Below are positions 46,501 through 59,064 of a stretch of DNA of 64,000 nucleotides, one piece after another. The stretch is from NCBI GenBank assembly GCA_038502055.1, contig JAXRKN010000044.1, positions 11,925,501 through 11,989,500 of the forward strand. The letters are read 5' to 3'. Under the pieces are notes generated by a model. The model worked only from the letters and a program-made list of their open reading frames with translations. It searched no databases and was not told the origin of the DNA. Position numbers and translations under genes: made by a program. This DNA is from Tanytarsus gracilentus. Taxonomy: Eukaryota > Arthropoda > Insecta > Diptera > Chironomidae. Position 1 is the stretch's first letter, and each line of letters starts with the position of its first letter.

Positions 46501-48270
46501 TTAATAAGCTTTTGAGTGAATAACTTAGAACATTGATGAGTTTTGAATTTTTAATCACTTCTCTGTAAGAGTTAAGTAATGCACTACCGAAATCATATTT
46601 GTGCACAACTTTTGCAGTTTTGTAATGTAATTATTACAGTAATTTCTAATTGTTCATCTCTGCTTTTTTATTAAAAAATAGTTTTATTGAATAAATTTTA
46701 AAAGCTCTTAAAAAAAAATTTAAAAGCTTTAAAAACTGGAAACTTTAATTTCTGTTGAAAACATTTTTTTTGATAAATAAAGCTTCATTTATTGGTTTTA
46801 AATTTATCCCTACAAAAACTTTTTCACGCAATATTCTTCGTACCAGTTTGTTCTCATTAAAATGATTAATTTATTAACGTCTAGAAATTATTAAAAAAAA
46901 TTCACGAATATTTCTCAAGTTTGACGTTGCTGATGTTTATTACTTAACACGCTTTTCACTGGAGGCACTCGATACATGAGCACAAAAAATATTTCATCGA
47001 AGAAAAATGAGGAAGACGAAGCGATTTTGATTAGAAAATTTTCTTCTTCTCCAAAAAAGTTATCTCCCTTTTTTGGTTGTAATTTGGTTTAAGCTCTTCT
47101 TCGTGATATTTTAAATTAATTTCTCGTGTCGAGGGAAAAAGTGTGGGAGGAAAGTTTAGCAACAACAAAATAAAATGAGATATTTTTAATAAAATGAAGA
47201 TGGATTATGTGAGTTTTAATTAGTAGCAGAGTTTTGATATTTATGAAATTTAAGTGGAGAAAAATTTCAACTAAATTTTCAGAAATAAATTTGTACGTAA
47301 TTTTTTGTCTTTGCAAAAAAATAAAAAATGGGTGAAAATTGTAAATTCTCAACTATCACGTGACTCTGATAAAAACATTAATAAAAAATCCCATTAAAAT
47401 ATCTCTAAAAAGGATTTAACCACAAATCTTTAATATATCACAAATTCAACATCCATTAGGGATCAAGCAATAAAATATAAGAGATTTCTACTCTATGTCT
47501 AAATTATTCGCAAATTATAAAACTTTTTGTGGATAACCTCATAAAGAGGAAGAAGAACTTTATGTGTATGTGGGGATAATTTATTCTTAAAACCACCTCT
47601 CGGAAAAATTTTGCATGTGAGAAAAAAATATAAACACCAAGAAGCAAAAAAAAAGTTTTAGGCGAAGAAAAAACTTTTTCAATTCAGCAAAGAATTAGCA
47701 GTGAAAATTTCATCGCTCAGAGTAATTCAATCAATATGTAAAGAGAGAGAATTTACGAGCGTGTGCGTGTAAGAAAAGGAGAAAGTTTAATGAGATTTTT
47801 ATTCCCTTTTTCTGAAGTTTCGTGAACAGGATCGAGAAATGAAAGTTACACAAAAACTTAATTAAGCGTCAATTCAAAGATTTAGACGATTTTGTCAAAT
47901 AATGAGGTTAAATTTTTTCCCAATGAATTAATGAGGTTGAAATTGTTCAATGATCAAAAGCTTCATTAATATTTGAACTCAATTAATTTAATTCAAATAT
48001 TTTCCATGAAAATTAATCTTTTTGTTCCCTTTAATTGAATAAATTGATAAAATTATCATCAGAAATTAATTGACATCAAAAATATTATGCTGGTTGTGAT
48101 GAATTATGCTCCTGAAAATATTTTGCGATTATTGAATTAATATTTTGCACTTTTGAAAAATATTCAATATTTAGTTGCCGAGTTACAGGAGATTTGCGAG
48201 ATGAAGAAGAGCAAAAAAAATTGTTGGCTCATTGAAACATTTTTAATAGCGTAATAAGCTTATTTTTTTA
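40574..48270. other. First part of the large beat intron
   Basis: AT-rich with pyrimidine and purine tracts and no recognisable exon. If the exon at 40480-40573 is correct this is intronic; enhancers would be expected here but cannot be read out. Confidence 0.35.
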
Positions 48271-48373
48271 AAAAAATGTTTCAAAACCCACACGTGGGTG
48301 TTGCCGCGTAACCCACTTGTAACAGATCAGTGTTTGAAAATCAAGTGCATAAAAAATGAGTTTAAGTCAATCC

Positions 48374-49010
48374 GGACACTTTGGCTGTCCGTGGCAGTCC
48401 TGTTCGACAATTTTTCAAAAATCGTCTATGTCATTAGATTCCTGGTCCAATTACGAGTTCAACGATACCCATGAAGTCATAGTTCTGAAAAATGGACATT
48501 TTGGCTGTCCGTGGCACTACTGGCCGGCCTTGATTAGCATTTATCAAAAATCATCTATGTCAATAGATTCCTGGTCCAATCACGAGTTCAACGATACCCA
48601 TGAAGCCATAGTTCTGAAAAATGGACATTTTGGCTGTCCGTGGCACTACTGGCCGTCCATGATGGACATTCATCAAAAATCATCAATGCCATTCAGTTCC
48701 TGGTTCAATTACGAGTTCAACGAGATACATGAAGCCATAGTTCTGAAAAATGAACATTTTGGCTGTCCGTGGCACTGCTGGCCGGCCATGATGGACATTC
48801 CTCAAAAATCATCTATATCAATCGATTCCTGGTCCAATCACGAGTTCAACGATACCCATGAAACCATAGTTCTGAAAAATGGACATTTTGGCTGTCTGTG
48901 GCACGACCATAGGTCACGACTCGAAAAATCATGTATGTCAATCGATTCCTGGTCAAGTTACGAATCAATGCCAATCGATTTCTGGTCCAATCACGAGTTC
49001 AACGATACCC
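48374..49010 (+). repeat. Five 129-bp tandem units in copy B
   Basis: Each unit holds GGACATTTTGGCTGTCCGTGG, a CCATGATGG-type turn, TCCTGGTCCAATCACGAG, TTCAACGATACCCATGAAGC and CATAGTTCTGAAAAAT in that order. Spacing is 129 bases except for the first unit (120). 129 is a multiple of three, so any stop-free frame of one unit stays open over all of them. Confidence 0.9.
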
Positions 49011-49187
49011 ATGAAGCCATATAAGAAAAAATTTGTATGAAAAATGGACGTTATGGCCGTCCATGGCACGACCATAGGTCATGACTCAAAAAATAGTCAG
49101 TGCCTGCACATATAGACCCTAAGAGCTACCATCTGGCGAAAACTAGAAGTCTCTAGCTGGTCCAGGGACCGAGATCTCGCTTGTGCA

Positions 49188-49240
49188 GACGGACGGACGG
49201 ACGGACGGACGGACAGACGGACGGACGGACGGACGGACGG
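49188..49240 (+). repeat. Tetranucleotide array (GGAC)n in copy B
   Basis: Thirteen or so GGAC/ACGG units with one AGAC variant, near the 3' end of the element. Confidence 0.95.
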
Positions 49241-49285
49241 AATCACGAGCATATAAGCGTTACACCACTTTGTGGGTTACGCTAA

Positions 49286-52200
49286 AAATATTATCTTTAT
49301 GAAAAATATTACACACGCGCTTCACTTCTTAAGAGCCGTTGACATATTTTATTTCCGCTTAGCTCCATTCCCAAATCCCATCAAAGCTCATCATACAACA
49401 TTTATATATCCGCAGATTACATTGAGGAGGAGAGAAACTCACAAATACCAAACAGATAACAAAAAAAGTTCTTCATAACAAGCGAGAAAATGATAAAAGT
49501 TGTATTTTATATGTATGGAGTGAATGCCGGAAGCTGACAATAAAAGTAGAACTGCAAACTCGATTGCGAGTAATTTGTTCACTCTAATTTGCGTGAAGAA
49601 GCGACACGAAAGATGGAAAAACAAAGAAAACGTAAAAGTATCAAATTCAACTTTTCCATCTTGTTTTTTTTGTTTCAGTTTCATGTCAAATATTCTCTCA
49701 AGGCAATGGCATGAAGAGAACTTTTTTCACTTACAAGCTTGTTATTTTTCTTTCAAGACTTTTAAGCAAGACGTAAATTTTTTCGTACGGTTAAAAATTG
49801 TTGTCAAAAAATTTATAAATTAAATTTTCTCATTTAAATGTCTCGTTCAGAAGTTCATAAAAAATTTCTTATGTTCGACGTCAATAAGTATTTTGATCTC
49901 TACCAGATTTTCCTGTAGCTTGAGGCATCGAATGGAAAAATCTCGCTTATAACACATAAGAAAGTGAAAAATGAGAGAATGCGTCATGTTGTGCGGTAAC
50001 GACAAATTAACATACACACACACACTCTCACACGCATCAAGAAAATTGTTTTCCATTTTTGCCATCAGCACAAATTTTCCTCTCGCCATGTGTAAACGCA
50101 CAACATTCACATTAAGGCAACACGAGTGAGGGGAGATGCCGAGTGAATTTATGATATTGCTTTGCCAATAATAAATTTATTTAATATTTCTCCACATTTC
50201 CTCGTTGTTTACCACATTTCTCATATTATTTTAATACTTTTGGGGACAATTATAGGATTTATTCAATCGCAAATGGCCGAAATGTTTTTTTTGTTGAGAT
50301 TGAAGTTCAAAAATAAATTTTTAAGGTGAAAAATACCTGAGAGCTCCTCATTTGTTAATACCAATAGCAAGCAGCGAAGACCCTTTTTCTATTTCGTCCT
50401 GCATTGTGAATAAAACAAGGAAAATTCGTTATTGAGAGAGGTCTGTGGAAAGCATAATTGTTTTATATCCTCAACAAAGAAAGTAAAAAAAAATCTTGTG
50501 TATGTGAATGCCATAAACATGTCACAAAAATCCTTTCGGCATTTTTGCCCTTACTCAAGCTCAACTCACTTCGAAATCAATAAGGTTGAATTTATAACGG
50601 AGAAATGCCTTTACTTACTCGTTTTTATGAGAGCGACCGTTTTAGGGTGACATTTAGAGTTATGGACACGGCATGCACTCCCACATATATGCTTTCGTGG
50701 GGCATAAAATTTTCAACTATGCCTCATTGACTTTTACGCTTATCACGATGAAGACCTCAATTTATACGGAAAAAATAATCAAGGGTCGGAAGTGAAAATT
50801 TTTAAAAGGGGATTAACATTTAACGACTAAAATTAGTTCAACATTTTCAGCAATTAATTTATAAAAGTCCCACATGTAGAAAAATTTTAAAGACATTTTT
50901 TTATTAGTTTGAGCAAAATTCTTAACTTACGACCTCGGGGGAAAAAGGAGCTCATTTCTTTTAAGCGCCTGCAATAAAATGTGTAATTTACGTCAAATGA
51001 ACACCACTCACATGCATAAACATAAGTCACATACAATATTCTTTAACAGTTCTCTCTTTTGATCCTTAAAATTCCGTAAAAGGAGAAAGGGGAAAAACTT
51101 TTAGCTGAAATAAAATTTTGAAATGTAAAAACTTTTCTCTCTCACAATGTCTTGAGGGAAATAAGAGCATTTTTGGCATTTACGCCAAATTTATATAAAG
51201 TTTTTCCTGCATGTGAGTCACTAAAAGCTTTTCTCTCTCTCCTTTCATTTAATATTGATATCAGTGGATGGAGGAAGAAAATTAAGATTTATTTGAAATG
51301 ATTTCAATCTTTAGCCTTAAATGCTTCCAGGCTGCCATGTGGAAATTAAATGAAAATTATGTTTTAATGTCGAGCGTGCTGGGCCATTTTTGCTATTTAA
51401 TTTTTCAACAAACAAATGCGAGTATAAAATGTAATGGTTTGTGCCCTTTTTAATCTCAAGGGAGTGGACACTTGATGGTTAATTGGGTTGATTTAAAAAA
51501 TAATCAAAATAACTTATTAAAAGTTTCAAAATTTGAATTCATATTAAAAGTATTTTGAAAAAAAGTTCCTCATCCTAGCTTTGCTTTGAGTCCCTTTTGC
51601 CATCGTGAAAAAATGATTTCTCTCATTTAATTTTTTTAAGGGACAACGAATTTTATTGCGTATGTTGAAGCACGTATTGCAGATTATGCTCACACTTTTG
51701 ACATCAATGGCATAAATCTAGATTCATGCTGAAGATGTAATTTATTACCCAAAATGGAATTCCTTCTAAATACGGTCAGTGGCTTTCTCTCTATCCACAT
51801 TTATCTTAGTTAACCAAAAAAAGGAAAAAGTTAAACGAAGAAGTAAAGTTAATAATTTTTTGTGATATGCCTTCTCCATCCTACCAAGAACTTTATGAGA
51901 GTGTGCATGTCTACCAAGCATGGAAGAGATGAGACTAGAAATTATTACATAAATTATTATTCTCAACTGTGCAATATTGTTCCATCTTTTACTCACTCTA
52001 TGTCGCTTCGACTACAATTTCATTTATGAACTCGCAATTCTCATGTGGTAAAATTTTTTATTATTAAAATGAACAAAGTTTTGGAAGAAAAGAGAGGGAG
52101 AGGAAATTTCCTGCAGACTGCATACATGTGACACAATAAGAGTAAGAAATGGAAAAATTATTATAAGATTGAGAATGGACAAAAAATTAGGGAAGTTTTT

Positions 52201-55200
52201 TTTAATAAATTTTATAACCATTATTACATACTTAAAGCTCTTAAATGAACCTCAGTAATATTTGGTTATATAACTTTACGAAATGAGAAGAAGAGAAAAG
52301 TCGAAACTTTTATTTTGAAGCATGGATACAGCAAAAAATATACATTTTAGCTTTTATGTTGGCAATAAAAGTGAGAAAAAACTTTTGGGCGAAAAAAAAT
52401 CAGATAATGTGGCAAAAGGCAAAAAAAGTAAGAGATGAGAAAAATATTTTTATTTGATTCATAATGTTATTCATGAGGAAGGCATGTGAGATGAAAGCCA
52501 AGAATAAAATGAAGAAAAAAACAAATTTTCTTGATGGTCTTTGAATCCGTTTCCACTTTTACATTGAAGAGCACATATTCGCCTATTTGGGAAAATGTTA
52601 TTGCCACTCCGAGTCTATTTTCGTTGATGATATGTATGAAGCAAAAGGTGAGTGAAGGTTATTGTGGCATCGCCAACTTTTTATAATTCATGAAATTCAA
52701 ACTGTTACAAAAATTTCCTCCCTAAAGTTTTGAACACACATATTGTGGCAGTCTGTAATCAATGATCGCCAGTAGAAGTTGCAACGACCGCCCGTCACAC
52801 ATCAGCCACACATGCCTCGTACTTTAGTAACACACATACAATATTTTTTTACTGCCTTCAAATGGATGTAATATACACTTTTTCACCATCAGGAGAACGC
52901 GAATATAAAAAATAGCAAATGTACGTTCACAACATGCTTAATAGCCTTATGCCACTTCTACATAAAAAATGAATCAAATAATGCTTTTATTCTTGTGCGT
53001 TTGGTTGTTTCACACACACAGAGTGAAAATGTTACAAAATAAATGAATTTATATTACATTCACACTTGGACCGATAACATGGCGGTGCGTTCATGGTGAA
53101 TGATGTTTGGAATGTATGATGGAGCATACGTCATCGTGATGAGTTAAGGCGAGAGTGAAAACATAGGAAAAAAGTAACTAATGGCACCCAAAGTGTGAAC
53201 GATATGTGTTGAAAGTAAAAATCATGAAATTGTTACGGCAACTCATTCGTCACCATAAAATATATATTAGTTTAACACTCACATATTTCCTAAACTCCTT
53301 AATATCCTTTTAGCCAATTTATATCCTCACAAAAACAAACGAAGAAAAAGGCGAAGAAAATTCGCTGCTTGGTCTTATATTGGATTTTTGTGTTACTGTT
53401 ATACTTTTTTTGTTATTAAAGGATTATTTTAGAAACGATGTGATGAATTTTTATTACAATCGTCTGTGTTGTTGGGGTTAATGGATTCTGAGAAGGATTT
53501 AAAAAAGGTTAGAGAGAAAGAAAAATTATTGATACCAAAAAAAAGGATTCTGAAGATTTTTATTTTGAATTCAATGAGCTCATAAATAAACAATATTCTG
53601 AAAATTTAGAAAGAGTTTAAAGGTTAAAAGAGCTAAATTGCTAATTTGTTCATGAACTTTTTGAAACTTCACTAACCCCTCAAATTACCTGATGTGAGCT
53701 TTGAAAGTAACTTTTGACGTACAAATTGGCACTCAATCTTAATTGGCTTGAAGCTAAAAAGGTCTTTTAGGAGGTCAATAACTATAATTTGATGAAATAT
53801 TAAAGGGAAAAGTTTTCAAATGAGTATATTCAAGGAATATGTTTTAAGGTCAATTTTGTCCATGGAGATAACTTGAAGAGTTAGTTGACCTTTTAAAGAA
53901 TTACGATCAGAAAATCAATTAATTCGGCTGGGATTAATAAACTCATGATTTCGTGCGAAAAGCTTTTTGACTCATCACAGCCATAAATTAAGGCAAACGA
54001 GATAATACAGAATGGATACACTTCAGTATGACACACCGAGGGACACTAATAAAAGTTGATGACTAAAATCCTCTCGTTTTCGGCCATCAGCATTCATCAC
54101 GTCACAAAATTCTCTTCCACTTCTCAATATGACCTCTCCCTTTTCACATTTTTCTTCTTCTTGTGTGCGTCGCAAAAATCGACAACTCGAGCAGCTGCTT
54201 CCATCATGAAATTTCACAAATTTCTCTTTTGTTCTTTATGTTTTTACCTTCTGATGGCAATTTTTCCAGCACCTATCAATTGTGTTTATGTGTGGACTGA
54301 GTAAAAACCCAAGCAATAACATTGAAAGTTAAACAAATGAGAGTGAGAAGTGATGAATAGATGGCCTGAAACAAAGTGACAAGTTTGAATGGAAGCAAAA
54401 AAGGTTTTTTGACAACAATTTTTTTCACTCCCTCTCAATGAGTGCTGGGAGATGAAAGTGTAAAAAGAAGAAATTGTTTGAAAAATTTAAGAGAAAAGAG
54501 CCAATGGGCAGTTTTTTAGTAAATTTAATTTTTTAATCTGCATTTTGCTGAACTAAAAAATTCAACAGAGTTAAACTTCCCTCAAAAAAGTGCACGAAAT
54601 AATTTTCAAACAAAAACGGAAAATGCAAAGTTATTGTTTGGAAGAAAAAAAATTAATGGATTAAAGCTGTCGAGGCATTTTAATTAAGAGTATTCTTCTT
54701 GTTTTTTCATTGTTTGCGTGCTATATTGTTGATATCAATAAAGGGGACGATGATATTTATCGGAAGGAATGACAGTCGAATGGAATTTCCGGTCCCTTAA
54801 AGCTTTTTTTGATGCCATAAATTTTTCTTTTTTCCCTTTCGATGATTCAAAATCGATTGAGGGAGTGGATGATATTGATTACGGAAGCTGAGAAAACTCT
54901 TTTTGGCAAAATCCAAATACATTTTTCTCCCCTTCCTTGATCGCAACAGAATTACTGTCAAATGAGACTAATTCGATTTCGCTTCGTGTTTCAATTTCCA
55001 ATATTTGTGATTAATTGTATGAAGCACAGTAACAAGCTCAATTACAAATTTGGCATAGAATGTAATCCTGCAATTCTCTCGTGAAAAAAGATCTTTTGTA
55101 ATTTTCTTCCGTTTGGCTTTTCAATTATAACAAAAAAGTTTTCATCGCAACTCTTCATCCGAATGAGAATAGAAGAGATGAAAAGGGACCTGCATTTAAT

Positions 55201-58200
55201 TCAATGAGTCAATGGAACTGTAAATTTATGGGAGAATTTATGCTCGTCGAGAAAAAAGCTTTAAAAAGTTTTTTTATGTTACAATCTGAAAATCTTGAAA
55301 GTCATTTGCAGCAAGGGGAGTGAAAATAATTCATTTAATGTTAAATTTTTATTGAAAAATGTTTTTGAAATTTAAAATTGTCCATCTCCTCAAAAAAACG
55401 CTATAATTCGAAGGAAATCAAAATCCCAAACAAATTTATCAACATCATCGCCATATTTACCAGCTCTAACTTAAATGGGAAAAGTTTAAATAGAGAAAAT
55501 TTTGCGCCTTTTCCCAAAAACGGTAAAAAATCCTTTTTCTTCTTTGCTGTGTTTTCTTGTCAACCTGTAAAGTGTAAACATTGTAAAGTTTACGCTCCAA
55601 TTTCCTTCAAATTTTCTCTCCATGCTGCCTTTTACCCTCTGAGCCATCAAACAATTTTCTTCATTCTCTTTTTATTAGATTTGATGATTTTTCGGTCGCT
55701 TTTAGTGCTCTGTTTTTCATTTCGAAGAAAATATTGGATAGTGCGAAAAATAGAAGAGAAAATGCTTAAGCATGTGGATCTGTTTAAACATTCCGTGATA
55801 TGAAATTACTGAATTATTTTAAGTTGTTATTTTTTAGAAGTGTTACAAAATTCACGCACGACTAAAAACCTCCAACAGTGAGATGGAGGGATGAAAGAGA
55901 AACTGTGAGTCATCTGCAAAGCGTACCCTTGAGATCTTTTGTGTTCGCTTGTTTTTACCCATTGTAATTTCATCAAGATTCTCTTCCTCGATAGTGAGTC
56001 AGTCAATCTTGACACAGAAAATAGCTTTGTCGAGAACGAGAGAAATGAAGTTCACAAACAAGTCCTCACACCCACCCGCATATCGTAACAACAATGATTC
56101 TAAGATTATCTTTATCTTTTTTATCAATTCTGAGAGTATTCACTTTAAAAAATGATCCAATTTCCTCAAAACTGCTGTGATGTTCGGTGCTTAGTAAAAG
56201 TGCGGTGTTGAGAAAATATTTAGGGAATAAAATAAATTGAGCACCACATAGTGCTTACTTTGCTGATTGTAAATTTCATTCCTTAATGCGCTTTAATAGT
56301 TGAGATAAAAATAGAATTGAATTGCAAGGGATGACGACATTATGAAGACTTAAATTTCAGTTTTTAAAATAATCTACCTTTAGGTGGTTTACAGCCCTTG
56401 AATATTTTAAATAACAAACCTCAAATAAATTAGAATAGAAAATTAAATTCAAGTTCTTAAAAAAATTTAAATTTTAAATCCCTTAACAGATCAAGTCGGC
56501 TTCCTTAAAATTTTCAAGCACATGCGGGATAAAAATTTGCACAAGAAATTTCTCATTGTGGCATGAGGCGACAAGGAAATTTGATTACATTTAGAGAAGG
56601 AATTTTTATGGATTTTCCTCATCATCGTCGTCGTTCTCAGGCTCTTTACTGGGGTTTAGTTAAAGCAAAGAAGGAAAGACGAACAAGAAAAAGTTTTACG
56701 AGTTTAAGATAATTCGATAATGTTTCTTTTCCTTTCTCTCTTTGTTGTGTGTCGAATGAGAATGTGTGGGTGCGCCTAGATGACGATAATGATGATGATG
56801 GTAAATGATTCCGCAGATTAACGTTAAATGTGTTGTAGCAAAAGCAAAGTTTTCGGTTTCATTCAATAATCAATGAGCGAGAAAAATTAATATTTCAAAA
56901 AAAGTTCGGATCTACATAAAATTTTTGAGTGCTGAGAGGAAAGTTGAAAGTCATGATGATGAAAAATTTCTGCTCTATTGTTTGCCATCCCAAAAAGATC
57001 CTCGTGGCTTTGTGGTTAAGTCTGGATTTGTCAAAACAAATCTCATAGAAAAATAATTTCTATGGAAATAAAAAGAAAACTTTTTCTCTCTATTAAAACT
57101 TACATGACAGCCACAATCTGTGAATATATTTTTTTATACATATGTGGAAGCACAAAAGTGTGTTGGGGAAATCTCATTAAAACGATAAAAATTTGTTTGC
57201 TCTCAATGTTATCTGCATCCAATGACAACAACAGATATCTTTTATGAGCTTAACTTTTAATAGGATTTTTTATGGAACTGAATTTTAATTTTTTGACAGA
57301 ACAAATATTTTAATTCATTTTGAAGCAAGTGAATTTTTAAAAATCTTGGAAAAATTTTATAAAAATTTCATTTTGTCTTCACCACTATCCGTTTTATTAA
57401 GTGGAAAAACTTTACAAGCTAATTTTTGACAATATCACCAGATGTTGACCCACAAAACTTCATATATGATACTCGAGCAACAATGACCGAAATTATTTCG
57501 CTTAACTACACCGAAAAAAACATCTTTTTATATCTTAATATCGCTGCATATGTGAAAAGCAAATAGAGAAAAACTTTTTCCCTCTAACTTAACACACCAA
57601 AATACACACTCATAATAACGATGTAGAGTCGGCAGCTTTTCTCTGCGAACAAACATGATTATGCTGTCAGTTGTGCTCTCCGAACTTCATTTAGCTTTCA
57701 TAATCAACATGAGATGCGAAAATTTTACGTAGGGAGTTTTCTAGCGAAGCATTTTAACATGAATTGATACATTATAAAATGAGAGATTTTCACATTTTCA
57801 CGCTGCCATCATCAACGATCGAATCAACATTTTTCACCACCATGCTTTCAATATATTTAAGAGAGAAAAAATAGAACGACAGAAAATTTTAATCGCCTTC
57901 GCTATCGATAATCAGAAAAAATGTCGAGTCGGAATTTGAAATTATGGATGTTCACTCTATGTGATGTTAATGTTAATGTACAACGACAACTGTTTATGCT
58001 TTCATAGCGCATAGCATTGAGACACTTTTAATGCATACATATTCGAGATAAAAGGCATCGAGTGAAAATAAATGAAAAATATTATGTGCTAGATTCTCCA
58101 AAATGTATTCGCATTTCACGTCGCCGAGAGAGAGAGAGTGAAGAATAAAAATGTATCTTGTGCGGAATTAGCGAAGTAAGGGAGGGTAAAAGTCATCATG

Positions 58201-59064
58201 ACCCAATTTTTTTTGTAAAATGTGCTTGATTTTAAAATGCGAAAGCGATGAATTGAATTTGTTTAGGATGTAATTTAATTTTTTTATTTGTCAAATTTAT
58301 CGACAATAATGAAGTCGAGGGAGAAAATTCTTAAAGAGAGCTTTTTCAATTTGAAGATTCAATTTTTTCATGAATGTATCACATTTTTATAAATTAATTG
58401 AAAGTCTAAAAGTCACACAATTTTTCGCCATTAAATTTTCATTTTTTGCAACATCCAGCATCATGTTCTCGAGTGCTCGCTGTTTCACGATGATGGCTTG
58501 AAATAAACATCAAACACTTTCATTGCATTTTTATGCTGCGCCTCTGAAAAAAGTTTTAATATTTTCCAACTAAAAAAAACTTTTAGTGAAGTCAAATATT
58601 CATGTGAATTTGTGATGTTGTGAAAATTTCGCGAGGCGAACAAAGCCATTTACGTGCTGTCACGCTGTCACTAACAATTTCATCATCTCTTGAGCGCTCT
58701 TCAAATGTCATTTATTTGCAGGCAAAAATGTGTGTTATACATAAAGTGATAATGTAATCTCAGCTCCTGAGAAGAGAAAATTATCTTTCGCCGCAGGGAA
58801 GGAAAACTTTAATTTTAAAAAATTTCTAAGTCTTGAATTTGCAAAAAACTTCATATAAAATATTTTTTAAAAAAAATTTCTACACCTTGAAATTATATTT
58901 TCATCTGCCACGACCATCATTACTTATCATGCTAATAATTCAGATAATGAGATCATCGAGAAATCCACCGTCACGTCTTAGAAATCATCTTCTTACACTT
59001 CTAATATTAATAACTAACAATAACGTTCACTCTCAATTTTATCTTCCGCTAGATATATCTGTAG
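49286..59064. other. Second part of the large beat intron
   Basis: AT-rich. No conserved exon, RNA gene or further element recognised. The final 80 bases contain a branch-point-like CTAAC and a pyrimidine-rich run before the TAG acceptor at 59062-59064. Confidence 0.4.

Larger units (their letters stand above)
48271..49285 (+). mobile_element. Helentron-like non-autonomous element, copy B (plus)
   Basis: About 1015 bases. Starts AAAAAATGTTTCAAAACCC, has the CCCAC/GTGGG dyad and GCGTAACCCACTTGTAAC, then five tandem units of 129 bases (starts near 48374, 48494, 48623, 48752, 48881), a unique block, the GGAC tetranucleotide array (49188-49240) and a terminal hairpin (CCAC-TTT-GTGG core) directly before CTAA at 49282-49285. 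GCGTAACCCAC occurs in opposite orientation near each end. Copy A is its inverted relative 9.4 kb upstream. The layout matches DINE-1/HINE elements with central tandem repeats. It encodes no Rep/helicase and would depend on an autonomous Helentron elsewhere. Confidence 0.72.

Noticed and set aside
48356..49024. 222-codon open frame as a protein gene
   Set aside because: It is made of the 129-bp repeat units of a non-coding mobile element; openness follows from the unit length being a multiple of three. No splice or start context.
54206..54281. Alternative signal-peptide exon for beat (MKFHKFLFCSLCFYLL...)
   Set aside because: It also ends in phase 1, but its donor (T then GTGTTT) is poor and the join would give an unusual Trp before LRDV. 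The exon at 40480-40573 has a better donor and a more typical peptide.
58833..59064. Upstream extension of the beat Ig exon, including a hydrophobic MRSSRNPPSRLRNHLL stretch
   Set aside because: The sequence has a branch-point-like CTAAC, a pyrimidine-rich tract and TAG directly before LRDV, and a phase-matched signal-peptide exon exists at 40.5 kb. Not fully excluded without transcripts.
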